From Symbiodinium natans (lineage: Eukaryota > Sar > Dinophyceae > Suessiales > Symbiodiniaceae): a DNA stretch of 64,000 nt. Below, one piece after another: positions 1-10,312 of this stretch. A model generated the notes under the pieces. The model ran no database searches. It saw nothing but the letters and a program-made list of their open reading frames with translations, and was not told the origin of the DNA. The first letter of the stretch is position 1. Every line of letters starts with the position of its first letter. Made by a program: the position numbers and the translations under genes. Location of the stretch: assembly GCA_905221605.1 (NCBI GenBank), contig CAJNDS010002161.1, forward strand, positions 242,763 through 306,762, given 5' to 3'.

Positions 1-1432
1 CTTGTGGCGCTAGCTGGGCCGCGCCAATGAGCTGCTGGACCGCGTGCTGTGCCATACGAGCATGCATCTGCGCACGCACGCGACGTTGGTGAGGCAGCTT
101 GGGCGCAACCCAGTCCAACACATGTCCATTTTGGGACTCTGGGCAGCGGCACGCGTGGCCCTGCGCATGAACATTAGAGGCCATGACGAAACAGGTGCGA
201 CTGGGAGCAACCTGGGCAGGATCTATTTTCAAACCAAAGTGACATAGCCTATGATAAGACTTAACTAAAACCCGGGTCTGGATAAGATCCTGCAAACAAG
301 CATGCTGCCACTGGCTGCCAAAAGCGCCAAACACAGCACCCGGGATACCTTGCTCGGCGCACAGTTGCAGCCAGACGCAAAGTTGTGTGACGTGGGCACT
401 AAGTTTGGCTTTGGCAACCTGACGCCCTGGAATGGGCAGGTCAAACCACACAAAAGAGACGGCGCCTTCTTTGAGGCGCCTGGACAACGTAGCAGTGGCC
501 GTGCTATTGACGTGGGAAGGCTGCAGGTGCTCCACTTGAAGGCCACGCTGTTGTAGGAGAGGGGACACTGCCGGGTGGTCCTCGAGCACGATGGCCACAG
601 AAGATCGAGGCGCATTGCCGGGGAAGCTTTTGGCGGAGCTTTTAGCTGGCTCCGGAACACCCTGATCACGTGTGGGCTCATGGCCCACTGCTGCCAAAAC
701 CTCGGCCGGCTTGCCTTCTAGCATCTTAAGCTGAGGTGCGTTGAGTGGGAAATGGAGGGCAGCGAGCTGCTGAATTAGGGATTGCGGCACATTAAACACA
801 GCTCTGCACAAGTATGCGGTTATGGATATGCGAAAGCCCTGCCATGGTTGGGTTGCATGTGTGGTCTTAGGGTTGAAAACAACCAGGCGGTGTTTTGTGT
901 TGAGCAGCCTGCCTGGCACCTGAACACCGTTGCCCTTGACTCGCCACTCAACCTTGCGGTAGCGGGCAACCTCATTGACAGGAACTTCTAACCACAACTC
1001 GCCTCCTTGGAATTGACCCATGCTCACACTCAAGTTGTCCGACGTAGCCACATTGTGAACATCCATATGGGGTTTAGAAGGCACATTGCGGCTTATGCTT
1101 AAAGAGGACCATTGGTGCAGCTCCCCGGGCGGCAACTTATCTTTTAGGAACAAATTGAAGTACTTTGTGGCTGCAACACACTGCTCGGTGCCCCGAGTTA
1201 CTCCACACATTGGGCCATGTGCAAAGAGTCCCAGGACAAGAGTGCCTGCTGGAACAGGCTCCAGGGCAGGAGCAGCTGATGTTGTATGCACCTGGCGAAG
1301 CTCGCCTATGTGTTGCACAGGCAAGACTTGCACTAGTCGCTCACACGCGGCATAAGTGAAGCATTTGTCTCGAATCAGTTGTTCGGCTAACATCTCGGCA
1401 GCTCGCACCTGCGCTTGTGTCCACCCCACTAC
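1..1432 (-). CDS. Second retroelement frame: 2OG-Fe(II) (TET/JBP-like) oxygenase domain, partial at window edge
   Basis: Reading the minus strand from GTA at 1432 gives 477 codons without a stop, running off the window; it has no ATG at its beginning. The first 210 residues carry the layout of a 2-oxoglutarate/Fe(II) dioxygenase. There is a strand LVLGLFAHG, then H122-M-D124 (PHMDVHN), then a GQFQGGELWLE strand near 144. The distal histidine is H192 (PKTTHATQPW), with R201 nine residues later in GFRISITAY. HxD...H...R supplies the iron and 2-oxoglutarate ligands in this superfamily. The DxxN-then-GGxLW arrangement is closest to the TET/JBP-like group found in dinoflagellate retroelements (recalled, not searched). 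The remaining 270 residues are unrecognised; a Cys/His-rich run lies near 400. Reverse transcriptase and integrase would lie beyond position 1. Function is inferred: base or protein oxidation linked to the element. Confidence 0.7.
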
Positions 1433-4400
1433 TCAGGAGAGTGGCTGCGCGAGGCGTGCTCCGATGGCATGCGGCGGCGGTGCACACGAGGGCCTTGGCT
1501 AGGCTCAGACTGACTCGAAGCTGCGGGTGCGCTGCTGGGGTCAGGGCCAACCCCATGTGACACTGGGGGTGTCACGTTCGAGGCGCTGAGGCCATGGTGA
1601 AAATCCTCTTGTGCTGTGAATTTTGCAGGGGACTCAGTGGCATCTGGCACCACTGGGAACTGCAGCTCATGTGTGTGCAGGTTGATCCTGCGGTGGCCAG
1701 AAAATGCATCACATATGAGCAAGAGGTGTCCTGAAGGCGCCACTGTTAAGGGGTACTCAACGGCGCCGGTTGCCTCAATGTCTACCCCTCCCGGTCCTGG
1801 CAGGATCATGCGCAGATCCTCGTCTCGGTCAGAAAGGACAAGGATGGCCGATTTTGCCCGCAAAGATTTGAGCCCCAACAAAGCTGGGAGGTCAGCTCCC
1901 GAACCATCCACGATGGGGCTTTCATAAGCATGCTGTGCAATGGTTTCCTGGCCGTCTACTATACATGGGGTGCATATTGGCATTGAGATGCTCCATGTGC
2001 ACCTTTGAGTGCCTTGGCCAACACCCTGCACTGTAAGGGGCTCCTGCAGACGGCTTTGGCTTGGAACCCTTCCAGCTTGTTGGGCCTTTGCTTGCATCTG
2101 CTGAACCCATCGCAGATCCACCAAGTTTGTGTGAGCACCAGGGTCAATTAGCAGAGCATTGTGGCCAGGGAGCACAGTCGACTGGTGGTACACGGCTGTG
2201 CTGGCTGCTTCCCCTTGGGCCGCCGGCCACCATGGATAGGTGGGCTGTGCATCCTCAAAGACCTCGACCTCTGGACCTGTGGCACCTGGGGCATCCCGAA
2301 ATGGAGAGGGAGTTTGCACGTCCGGGTTTGGGGCTCGGCCAGGCGGTGTGAGCGGATACTCTTGAGCGCCCTGGCCTCCTCGACTGGCGTTGCTTGAGCC
2401 TCCAGGGGAAGCTGGCGGTTGAGGAGTGCCACTCACAGAGTGGCTCACATAGTTGAAGCGAGCAATGATGCGAGTGCTGCCACGGCAGTTGGGGCACTGC
2501 ATCCTGGCCTCCTCATGGACCAGGTAGGAGGTCCAACAGTGGGTGTGGAACAAGTGCCGGCACACAAGGCGAACCACAGACTCACCTGCTCCGAACTCTT
2601 CCTGGCATAGCGAGCACATTGTATCCTGCTCATCGTAAGCCTGCAAATCATCGGCCCTCGGAAGGTGGAGGGCCTTTTGAGTGCGCTTGGCTTGTGTCCT
2701 GCGCTCTTGCATGGTACGCTGGGCATGGGCAAAGGCTTCAATGGATGCGTGGTGCACTTCATGGAGTTGGGACGTCACCTCAGTGGTCGGCGCGGTCTGG
2801 TCAGGCGGCTTGTTCAGCCAACGCAAGGTGGTTGCGGCAGTGGCAGAGTGCAGGCTATTCACAAGCTGGGCATTGATTGGCTCAAGGGTGCTTTGCACGG
2901 AGGGTAGCCCATCTCGCACAGGGATCATGGGCTCCTGCTCTGGATTGACAAAAGCCAAAGGTTGCTGCACAAAGCTGAACTCAGACATCATAGCCCACGG
3001 TGGCAGGCTGGGCGGTGGCTGAGCCACATACAAAGGCACAGTGCTTGCAGGCCCTGTGAACAGTGGCAGTGGGAAAGGTGGTCCAGGCATGGGAGGCTGT
3101 GCGTCAGCAGGCCCAGCACCGACATTTACCCCTGCACCTAAACCACTGGAACTAGACCCTTCACCCCTATCAACCCCGGATGGAGGGTCAGCAGCTGAAG
3201 GCTGGGCCTGCCTACTGAACGCTCCCATACCTCGAAGGTACTCAGCCCAAGGATCTGGCTGTGGTTGAGGGACTTCGGACGGCATAGACCACGAGTCGCC
3301 CGATGGAGAGGCCATGAAAACCATGCTGAGCGGGCCACCTTCAGGGATGGTGTTGACATCGAAAGAAGGAGCAGCAGAGGACGTCTGGCTGTGGTTAGGG
3401 TCGCGGGGCAGATGGCAATCCTTGCTGAGATGGGTTTCTGAGCCACAACGAAAACACCTCATGGTCATACCATCTTTGCCTTTGGGGTTTGTGCGGCGGC
3501 CTTTGCCTTTGCCTGTGGACCTTTTGCCGCCTTTGCCCTTACCTTTGCCTGCAACCTTGAAGACCTGCTGCACCTCATCGTCGGAAAGAGAGGCAAGGAA
3601 GGCAGAGGGATTAGGACGGCTTTTGCCCTTACCCTTAGACCCAGAACCCTTACCTAAGCCCTTATGTCGGATGAACCGGCGCACATGGCGCCTCACGGTG
3701 CGCGTAGGCTTCTGGGACCAGCGTCGCCACTGGCTTTTGGCCTTTTGGTAGGCCCAAAAGAGATGCTCTCCAATGGCAGGGTCGTCATAGCTTCCTTCAG
3801 GGGTGCAAGGAGGCAGCTCGGTGCCACCATCAGAGCTAGCAGTGTCGGTGTCAGTGCCACCGTCACTCACTTCGAACTCCTGCGCCATCCAAGCTGTGGC
3901 GCTTGGTTGCTCGGTGCCCCAGCCGCTGTTTAGGGCCATGCTGGCGTCGGGGTGGGCATCCCACACATTTGAAGCCTCGCCCTCAGCTGCATGCCACACA
4001 GAGGATGTGGCCTCCACCTCAGCCTGCGCCCAAAAGTTCTGGCGGGCTGCGTTGCGCTGAGGCCTCAAGGATGCTGCTATGTTTCCTGGGGCATGTTCCA
4101 GAATGTGTCCCATCCGGCGAAGCTGAGTCTTGAGCTGGGCCAGTTCTGCATCGGTCTGCGGGAAAACACCATTGAAAGGGGCCAGGAGTGTAAGCAGCTG
4201 GTGGTCACTAACCCCTATGGCTCTAAGCAATAACCAGGTTAAACCCGTAATGCTCATCACAAGTTGTCCCTGATCATGAGCCCGCTGCCTGACAACATCA
4301 AATCGGTTAATGATGTTGTCCACTGATTCCGCGCCTTGCCTGTCAAAGGTGAGCAGCTCAGTCACTGCTGACAGTCGTACTTCCTCTCCCAAGGCAGAGA

Positions 4401-5691
4401 ACCTTTCAGCTAACTGGTGCATGATGAAGGACAATGGGTCCACTGCTGCCCCGTTCACTCGTCCTCCCTGCACTAACACAGCTGGCGGCAGCGTCCGAAC
4501 CAGCTCCTGGGCTGAGCCTCGGAGACTCATGCACAAGAGCGCTGCCTTGCGCGCGGGATCCCCCTCTGTGGCCACGGACCAGACCAGCACATCATGCGAC
4601 CACCTCCTGAAGGGGTACTGGGCCTGGTTGCTGGGGTCCCACGCTGGAGGCATCCTGGGCATGCTGGCTGTATTGGGCATCATGTGGCACAGAGCCCCCA
4701 AAGCCAGCGCAATGGCACTTAAGGTAACTACACCCACTAAAGTATGGGGATTAGGGTGGAACCTTAGGGTGTGCGCTGGGTGTGTGCGTGCATGCTGCAG
4801 GGCTGGCCCGTCACTCCCAGTGTCAGCGGCACACACTGGGAGCATCAGCACCAGCAACACAAGCAGGCCAAGCGGGCCTAGGCTCCATACCAGTCTCCAG
4901 GCAGAGGTACCGGCATGGTTCATGAGCCGAAGCCCATGAACCAGGCTTTCCCATGCCGCTCCAGACACTGGTAGGCACACAAGGGTTGAGGTAGTCCCCG
5001 ACTGTTGTACGTCGCGCTCGAGTCCGGTTGTCGCGTTCGTTCGCTCCAGTCCGGTTTTCGCGTTTGCTCGTTCCAGTCCAGTTGCACGTCCAACGTCGGA
5101 GCCAAATTGAGCTGTAGCAGATCCGGTTTTCGCGTTTGTTCGTTCCAGTCCAGTTGCACGTCCAACGTCGGAGCCAAAATGAGCGGTAGCAGGAACTGTG
5201 TGATGTAGGCGCGTAGACCCATCCAACTTTGGCGACTCTGATAAAATACCGTTGTAGGCTCTTGTAACCAATGTCGATGGAAAACACACGTCCAAAACAT
5301 CTTGGCTGTAGCAGTTGTCTTGTAAACGATCCCATCCGCTGCTACCACAGGATGGATTCAGGCAACTGTTGCTGAAAATTGGCTCCCATACACCACTGTA
5401 CTGCAGTATTGGGCTCGTGGTGCTCGTAGTGCACGTGGTAAAGCCAGGAGAAGGGCAGGTAGATCTTGTAGGCTGTCCGCACCTGAAGGCCTGTGTACAA
5501 GATCTCGCCGGCCACATTGTCTCCCAGTGAGCTGACAGCCAAAGGCGAAACTGTAGAACCATCACAGCTCCGCGTCTGGCTGCTAGCCGTTTGGTGCGTC
5601 CCTGGAAGCGTTCCCAAGCAGGGCCAACCATAGGCTCACCCGCTCCGCTAGCAAGAAGCAGAATAAGAAAAAGAGTGCATGGCGGTCGCAT
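1429..5691 (-). CDS. Gag-like retroelement polyprotein with zinc knuckle, RING-H2 finger and aspartic protease
   Basis: This is a 1420-residue open frame from the first ATG at 5691; the frame is open further, to 5811, but has no earlier ATG. Seen in order: a hydrophobic N-terminus that looks like a signal peptide (residues 5-16), a 24-residue tandem duplication (167-214), two hydrophobic helices (about 268-287 and 317-338), then a capsid-like segment beginning MPRMPPAWDPS at about 343. A Lys/Gly-rich tract (about 680-740) leads into a CCHC zinc knuckle (746-759, C-x2-C-x4-H-x4-C). A RING-H2 finger follows (1026-1069, C-x2-C-x14-C-x-H-x2-H-x2-C ... C-x2-C), and then a retropepsin-like site LLIDPGAHTN (Asp at 1183) with a later PALLGL strand. 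By family knowledge this is the Gag/protease part of a dinoflagellate LTR-type element. The secretory and RING additions are unusual. It ends at TAG 1431-1429, where the next open frame starts in -1. Confidence 0.85.
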   Translation of the reverse strand: MRPPCTLFLILLLASGAGEPMVGPAWERFQGRTKRLAARRGAVMVLQFRLWLSAHWETMWPARSCTQAFRCGQPTRSTCPSPGFTTCTTSTTSPILQYSGVWEPIFSNSCLNPSCGSSGWDRLQDNCYSQDVLDVCFPSTLVTRAYNGILSESPKLDGSTRLHHTVPATAHFGSDVGRATGLERTNAKTGSATAQFGSDVGRATGLERANAKTGLERTNATTGLERDVQQSGTTSTLVCLPVSGAAWESLVHGLRLMNHAGTSAWRLVWSLGPLGLLVLLVLMLPVCAADTGSDGPALQHARTHPAHTLRFHPNPHTLVGVVTLSAIALALGALCHMMPNTASMPRMPPAWDPSNQAQYPFRRWSHDVLVWSVATEGDPARKAALLCMSLRGSAQELVRTLPPAVLVQGGRVNGAAVDPLSFIMHQLAERFSALGEEVRLSAVTELLTFDRQGAESVDNIINRFDVVRQRAHDQGQLVMSITGLTWLLLRAIGVSDHQLLTLLAPFNGVFPQTDAELAQLKTQLRRMGHILEHAPGNIAASLRPQRNAARQNFWAQAEVEATSSVWHAAEGEASNVWDAHPDASMALNSGWGTEQPSATAWMAQEFEVSDGGTDTDTASSDGGTELPPCTPEGSYDDPAIGEHLFWAYQKAKSQWRRWSQKPTRTVRRHVRRFIRHKGLGKGSGSKGKGKSRPNPSAFLASLSDDEVQQVFKVAGKGKGKGGKRSTGKGKGRRTNPKGKDGMTMRCFRCGSETHLSKDCHLPRDPNHSQTSSAAPSFDVNTIPEGGPLSMVFMASPSGDSWSMPSEVPQPQPDPWAEYLRGMGAFSRQAQPSAADPPSGVDRGEGSSSSGLGAGVNVGAGPADAQPPMPGPPFPLPLFTGPASTVPLYVAQPPPSLPPWAMMSEFSFVQQPLAFVNPEQEPMIPVRDGLPSVQSTLEPINAQLVNSLHSATAATTLRWLNKPPDQTAPTTEVTSQLHEVHHASIEAFAHAQRTMQERRTQAKRTQKALHLPRADDLQAYDEQDTMCSLCQEEFGAGESVVRLVCRHLFHTHCWTSYLVHEEARMQCPNCRGSTRIIARFNYVSHSVSGTPQPPASPGGSSNASRGGQGAQEYPLTPPGRAPNPDVQTPSPFRDAPGATGPEVEVFEDAQPTYPWWPAAQGEAASTAVYHQSTVLPGHNALLIDPGAHTNLVDLRWVQQMQAKAQQAGRVPSQSRLQEPLTVQGVGQGTQRCTWSISMPICTPCIVDGQETIAQHAYESPIVDGSGADLPALLGLKSLRAKSAILVLSDRDEDLRMILPGPGGVDIEATGAVEYPLTVAPSGHLLLICDAFSGHRRINLHTHELQFPVVPDATESPAKFTAQEDFHHGLSASNVTPPVSHGVGPDPSSAPAASSQSEPSQGPRVHRRRMPSEHASRSHSPE
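5051..5194 (-). repeat. 72-nt direct tandem duplication inside the Gag-like ORF
   Basis: Two adjacent 72-bp copies (5051-5122, 5123-5194) differ by a few bases. They encode a repeated 24-residue block containing GSDVGRATGLER. The length is a multiple of three, so the frame is preserved. Confidence 0.85.
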
Positions 5692-5803
5692 ATCTTTTAC
5701 CTCTATGGGCTTCTGTCTGATACTGTGAGCTCCCAATGCTGCAGCGCCAAAGTAGGAGACTACTGTACAGGTCAAGCTACAGAGGTACCTAACTAGTATA
5801 TGC

Positions 5804-6066
5804 AGGGTTTAGGTTTAGGGTTTAGGGTTTAGGGTTTAGGGTTTAGGGTTTAGGGTTTAGGGTTTAGGGTTTAGGCTTAGGGTTTAGGGTTTAGGGTTTA
5901 GGGTTTAGGGTTTAGGGTTTAGGGTTTAGGGTTTAGGGTTTAGGGTTTGAGGTCTATAGGGTTTAGGGCTTCCAACATCGACCCTCCCCCTACTCCTTAA
6001 AAGCCCGTTGAGGGTTTAGGGCAGTTTAGGGTTTAGGGTTTAGGGTTTAGGGTTTAGGGTTAGGGA
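5804..6066 (+). repeat. (TTTAGGG)n array abutting the retroelement 5' end
   Basis: Nearly perfect TTTAGGG repeats run at 5804-5949 and 6005-6066. They begin about 110 bp upstream of the Gag-like ATG. About 55 bp of unrelated sequence separates the two blocks. Confidence 0.95.
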
Positions 6067-6213
6067 AGATTCTCCACCCTATCATACATATTCTACTATA
6101 TAACTTTTATGGAAGTACTGTACATCCGTACTGTACATCCGGGGATAACGGGAAGGGGAGGGGGGGGTTTGGTGGTGGTATGTGGAGGAGATGAAGCCCC
6201 AACTGCCCGAAAC

Positions 6214-6289
6214 CTGACGCCTTTCACCCCGCACGATGTCTCCATGGGGCGAGGTGCTAGCTTGAATCTCGAACTTCTCCAACTGTGTC
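6214..6289 (-). CDS. Candidate internal exon, unknown protein
   Basis: The open frame TQLEKFEIQASTSPHGDIVR... lies between an acceptor ending GCACAG and a donor CAG/GTTTCG. It is 76 nt. No family is recognised; length alone is not significant. Confidence 0.22.
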
Positions 6290-6568
6290 CTGTGCGTGTT
6301 CAACATTGTTTGGGGGGGTTAGGGTTCAGGGTTTAGGGTTCAGGGTTTAGGGGTGTTTAGGGTTAGGTGGGATGTTTTCTCGGGTTTCTGCTTGACCTCC
6401 GCCGGAATTCTATAAGGAACTCGAGTCCGGCGACGGATCTCCAATCCAATAAAGGGTCAGTTCTTTGACCTGTTTTTGGGAATCTCTGTTGTGATGTGTT
6501 GCTTAACCCTAAACCCTAAACCCTAAGCCCTAAGCCCAAAATCCTAAAGCCCAAACCCTAACATACAG

Positions 6569-6625
6569 GGCACTGAAGAAGGGACCATAGAGCAGCCGAC
6601 CACACCAGTAGGCTCACACCGGGAG
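6569..6625 (+). CDS. Candidate internal exon, 19 codons
   Basis: Acceptor ACATACAG/G and donor GGGAG/GTTTCG bound exactly 19 codons, GTEEGTIEQPTTPVGSHRE. The left flank is CCCTAAA-type and the right flank is TTTAGGG. The opposite strand is also open here, so the strand is uncertain. Confidence 0.22.
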
Positions 6626-7208
6626 GTTTCGACATGAACTCCAGCTTTGTCGTCAGACTCTTGAAGTGACTTGTCGGTCAGGGTTTAGGGTTTAGGGTTT
6701 AGGGTTTAGGGTTTAGGGTTTAGGGTTTAGGGTTTAGGGTTTAGGGTTTAGGGTTTAGGGTTTGGGGTTTGGGGTTTAGGGTTTAGGGTTTAGGGTTTAG
6801 GGTTTAGGGTTTAGGGTTTAGGGTTCAGGGTTTACGGTTTAGGGTTAGGGTTCAGGGTTCAGGGTTTACGGTTGAGGGTTAGGGGTCAGGGTTCAGGGCT
6901 TAGGGTTTAGCCTCAGTTCCAAAAAAACTCCTCCGATCTCCTGCACCGCCCGGCTGCCCCGCGACTTTTTTTCTTTCCCAATCCCTCCTGTCTGTCGGAT
7001 TTCGAACTACGAGCCGCTCACCACCTCTTCGCTGGCGGACTGTCCGACATATCCCCGACGGCTTGAGCTCAGGGGGTTCTGGGCTAGGAGGAGCTGAGGA
7101 TGCCCCCTTAAGTGCTAACCCTAAACCCTAAACCCTAAACCCTAAACCCTAAACCCTAAACCCTAAACCCTATAAGCTGGCACGGACCGATCCCGGACTT
7201 GGTCACAG

Positions 7209-7276
7209 CGCGCTTTCGTGCGTCCCGTGTTGGAACGATATGCTCGCAGGGAGCTGCAGAGGGAACCTCCTGGAGG
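7209..7276 (+). CDS. Candidate internal exon ending at a telomere-repeat donor
   Basis: Acceptor GGTCACAG, then RAFVRPVLERYARRELQREP..., then GGAGG/GTTTAGGG, so the array itself supplies the GT. The last 25 bp plus the donor are duplicated at about 7337-7363, where the following repeat reads GTTTCGG. Confidence 0.33.
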
Positions 7277-8503
7277 GTTTAGGGTTTAGGGTTTAGGGTT
7301 TAGGGTTTAGGGTTTAGGGTTTAGGGTGTAGCGTTTAGCTGCAGAGGGAACCTCCTGGAGGGTTTCGGGGCTCTAGGGGTAGTTGCTTCAAAAGGGTTTC
7401 GGGTTTAGGGTCTAGGGTTTAGGGTTTAGACCTTGACCATACGGTCCCTTGCCTTGTTTAAAGGGTTCTGAATTATGGGCCCTTGGTTTTTATAGGGTAT
7501 ATAAGGATCCACCCCACATAACACCCTAAGAGCGGCTCAAGTTTACCAAGCCTCGGGATTAAACAGGGTTTGTGTTCGTAGGGTTTAGAGCGTTCCTAGC
7601 GGGCTTGCATGGTTGTCAGGTTTCACTGCAGAGTTTACAGGGGTTTAGAAGTCTTCGAGGGTTTGATCCGCTCAGGCTGGTACAGAGTTGCTTCTCTCAC
7701 ATCGGATGAGCTCTCTATCGAGCAAACTTCGGTCGAACTTCATAGTGCTTGTGGTGCCGATCGGGAGATTCTCGAAATACTGGGCCCTTTTTGGGAACCC
7801 TCCAATTAAGGCTCCGCGCTATCACAGGACCCCTCCCAAAACGGGAGCCTCCCGCATGTTCTATGGAAGATGTGCCCAACCACTCAACGGGAGTTCCCTC
7901 TGCAGCGCAAGGGAGTGACGTTGCTCCAAGCTGTCTGCAGATGCTTCGCCTTCAAAGGGGGCTCTGCACGCAGCGCTCCCAAACTCCACAAGCCTGCCAC
8001 TCCTACAATGTGCAGATAGATAAGTCCTGTCGACCTCACTGAACCCTTAAGGTGGACGTGTCAAGGCGCATGAGGAAAGACTTGCTGCTATGAGGTACCA
8101 AATATGGTCATTTTGGGGTCCGTATTGTTGAGCGGCCCTCCGAATTTACAGAACTGGCCATATACAGTCACTGAGCCGGCGACTCTAGCTTGGCGACCCC
8201 TCGGGGGTGCGGTTGGCAGGCACTGCATTAGCAGAGTCGCTGCGACGGCGCCCACCTACCTACAGAAGTTTAGGTTTTGGGCTTACGATATGGGTGGTAT
8301 TGGCTTTCAAGATTTAGGGCTGTTTGGGGTTTAAAGGCTTAGGTGTCTCAGGCTGGGGACTTCGAGGGTTAAGGACTTGGGGCAGATTGCGACATTTTCA
8401 GAATGATTGCGAAGCTGGTGTTATTTCCCTGTTCGGGTCCTATAGAGTACGGCACCCTTAACATAAGGACCCAACAAGGGACTCTATTGTAGAGAACTAC
8501 CCA

Positions 8504-8592
8504 TTGGGATGTTCCAATAACAGTCCTTCATAGGGATTCTAAGAGGGGGGCATGGCATTTTAAGACTGTTGGTGTAAGGGGAGCATCCCAAA
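8504..8592. mobile_element. Short inverted-repeat (MITE-like) element
   Basis: The outer arms TTGGGATGTTCC and GGAGCATCCCAA and the inner ACAGT/ACTGT pair as inverted repeats around about 40 bp. The right arm resembles the arms of the element at 44319-44393. Confidence 0.4.
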
Positions 8593-9115
8593 TCTTCTAA
8601 ACCATAAACCCTAAACCCTAAACCCTACACCCTAACCCTAAACCCTAAACCCTAAACTTTTTAAATCTACAGAGCCTTCAGCTTTACACTATCCTCGAAG
8701 CATCCTTGGGACGAATTGCATTTCGCTCAAATGTCTGGCTCTGCCGAAGAAGGAGGAGGCTTGCCTTGACTTTGAGTTTAGACCTTTGGGTTTAGGGTTT
8801 AGGGTTTAGGGTTTAGGGTTTAGGGTTTAGGGTTTATAGTGCTTAGGTTAAAGGATGCTATCTCAAGACCCCCCCCCCCCCCCCCCCTCAACCGGGATCC
8901 TGGCCGCCCCATGGTTCCCCTGGTCCCCCACCCGCCCCCGGCAACGGCAATGCGGGTTAGGGTTCTGGGTCTAGGTCGAATCGAAGTGCGTGTGTGGGCT
9001 CATGACTTGGGGCTTATAGGGCTTCTGTAGGGCAGGATCTTTTAGGGTTTAGGGTCTAGAGTTCAGGGTTTAGGGCAGGGTTTAGGGTTGTTAAGGGGTT
9101 GTTAAGGGGTTGTCC

Positions 9116-9306
9116 AAGTGCTGCTAGTACAAACAGGTTCACACTCACACGCAATGAGAAGGATCCTGCACATCCAGATATCATCGAGGAGTACGGGTAA
9201 AGGGGGTGTCGCTCGCTCTCTGAGAGCAATGTGCAAAGATACGCATGAAGTCACGTTCTTGGATGAACCAACAGTCGGTGATGGTTCCTACCGGAGAGAA
9301 CCATGA
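9116..9306 (+). CDS. Candidate 3'-terminal exon, about 62 residues
   Basis: The frame is open from an acceptor-like GTCCAAG to TGA at 9304-9306 and includes MRRILHIQISSRSTGK and CKDTHEVTFLDEPTVGDGS. No family is recognised. Confidence 0.3.
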
Positions 9307-9503
9307 TTGATTACACGACAGGTACGGCGAGTGTTTCTCTAGGGAAGCCTGTCAGCAATCGCAAGCAAAAACAGAGATGTCCTAAACCCCCGAACTCTAA
9401 ACCCCTAAACCCTGAACCCTAAACCCTGAACCCTAAACCCTAAACCCTACACCCTAAACCCTAAACCCAGACCCAAATCTGAACCCCGCGATTCCGTGTG
9501 TCC

Positions 9504-9595
9504 ATGGCAAGCCTACCCCTCACGTGCTCCGAGCGCCTGTACAATCTGAAAGCTTGCCAGGCAAGTTGGGCTTGTGCGCTGGGATTACATTCAGG
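9504..9595 (+). CDS. Candidate first coding exon
   Basis: ATG in a GTCCATGG context opens 30 codons (MASLPLTCSERLYNLKACQA...) and reaches CAGG/GTCGAAGG. It is flanked on the left by CCCTAAA repeats. No family is recognised. Confidence 0.25.
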
Positions 9596-10093
9596 GTCGA
9601 AGGTCTAGGATGTGTAACTGGACTTAGGACTGAGGGTCACGGTTTGTGAGCTTCTTAAAGCATCCTGAAGCACCGGCAGTCGGGGTTCCACTGAGCTCAG
9701 GGGTTGCGAGCATTCTGAGCGCAAGGCGCTTTTGAGATTCAAGGTGGCTAAGGGTTTAGGATTTAGGGTTTCGGGTTAGGGTTTAGGCTTTAGGGTTTAG
9801 GAGTAGGGAGTCTGAGCTTAGGGCGTGACAAATGAAGGCCCACTTTTGCGAGCATGGATATGTCGGCAGACCCAGGCCTTCGCATGCACATTCAAAAGGG
9901 TGTAGGGTTTAGGTTTTAGGGTTTAGGGCTTAGGGTTTAGGGTATTACTATTACCTTACTAGGAATTATAGTAGTATAGGGTTTCGGACCCCGATTGCTA
10001 GGGTTAGGTTTGCGAAGTGCGTTGGGTAAGGGGTAAGTTTTGTGACGAGGGTACCAGTGACAGGGTGCCCTTGTTGGATTAGGGAGTCCAACC

Positions 10094-10267
10094 TAAACCC
10101 TAAAACCCCACAACCCTAAAACCCTAAAACCCTAAAACTCTAAACCCTAAGCCTAAAACCTAAACCCTAAACCCTAAACCCTAAACCCTAAACCCTAAAC
10201 CCTAAACCCTAAACCCTAAACCCTAAACCCTAAACCCTAAACCCTAAACCCTAAACCCTAAACCCTA
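10094..10267 (-). repeat. Long (CCCTAAA)n array
   Basis: About 20 nearly perfect units after an initial degenerate stretch (10094-10160). It is followed directly by an exon-like island. Confidence 0.95.
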
Positions 10268-10312
10268 CCTTCCACGGTTTGAGGTCGTTCCAAGCTTTCC
10301 GTCTCCGCCCAG

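Noticed and set aside
265-681. 138-residue minus-strand ORF beside the oxygenase frame
   Set aside because: Out of frame with the 477-codon oxygenase frame, which explains the region better.
2870-2890. TTGGCTCAAG, like the end of the dinoflagellate spliced leader
   Set aside because: It lies inside the Gag-like coding frame, the upstream half does not match, and there is no second copy.
5804-6066. A true chromosome end
   Set aside because: The array is short and followed by 58 kb of further sequence with arrays in both orientations, so these are interstitial.
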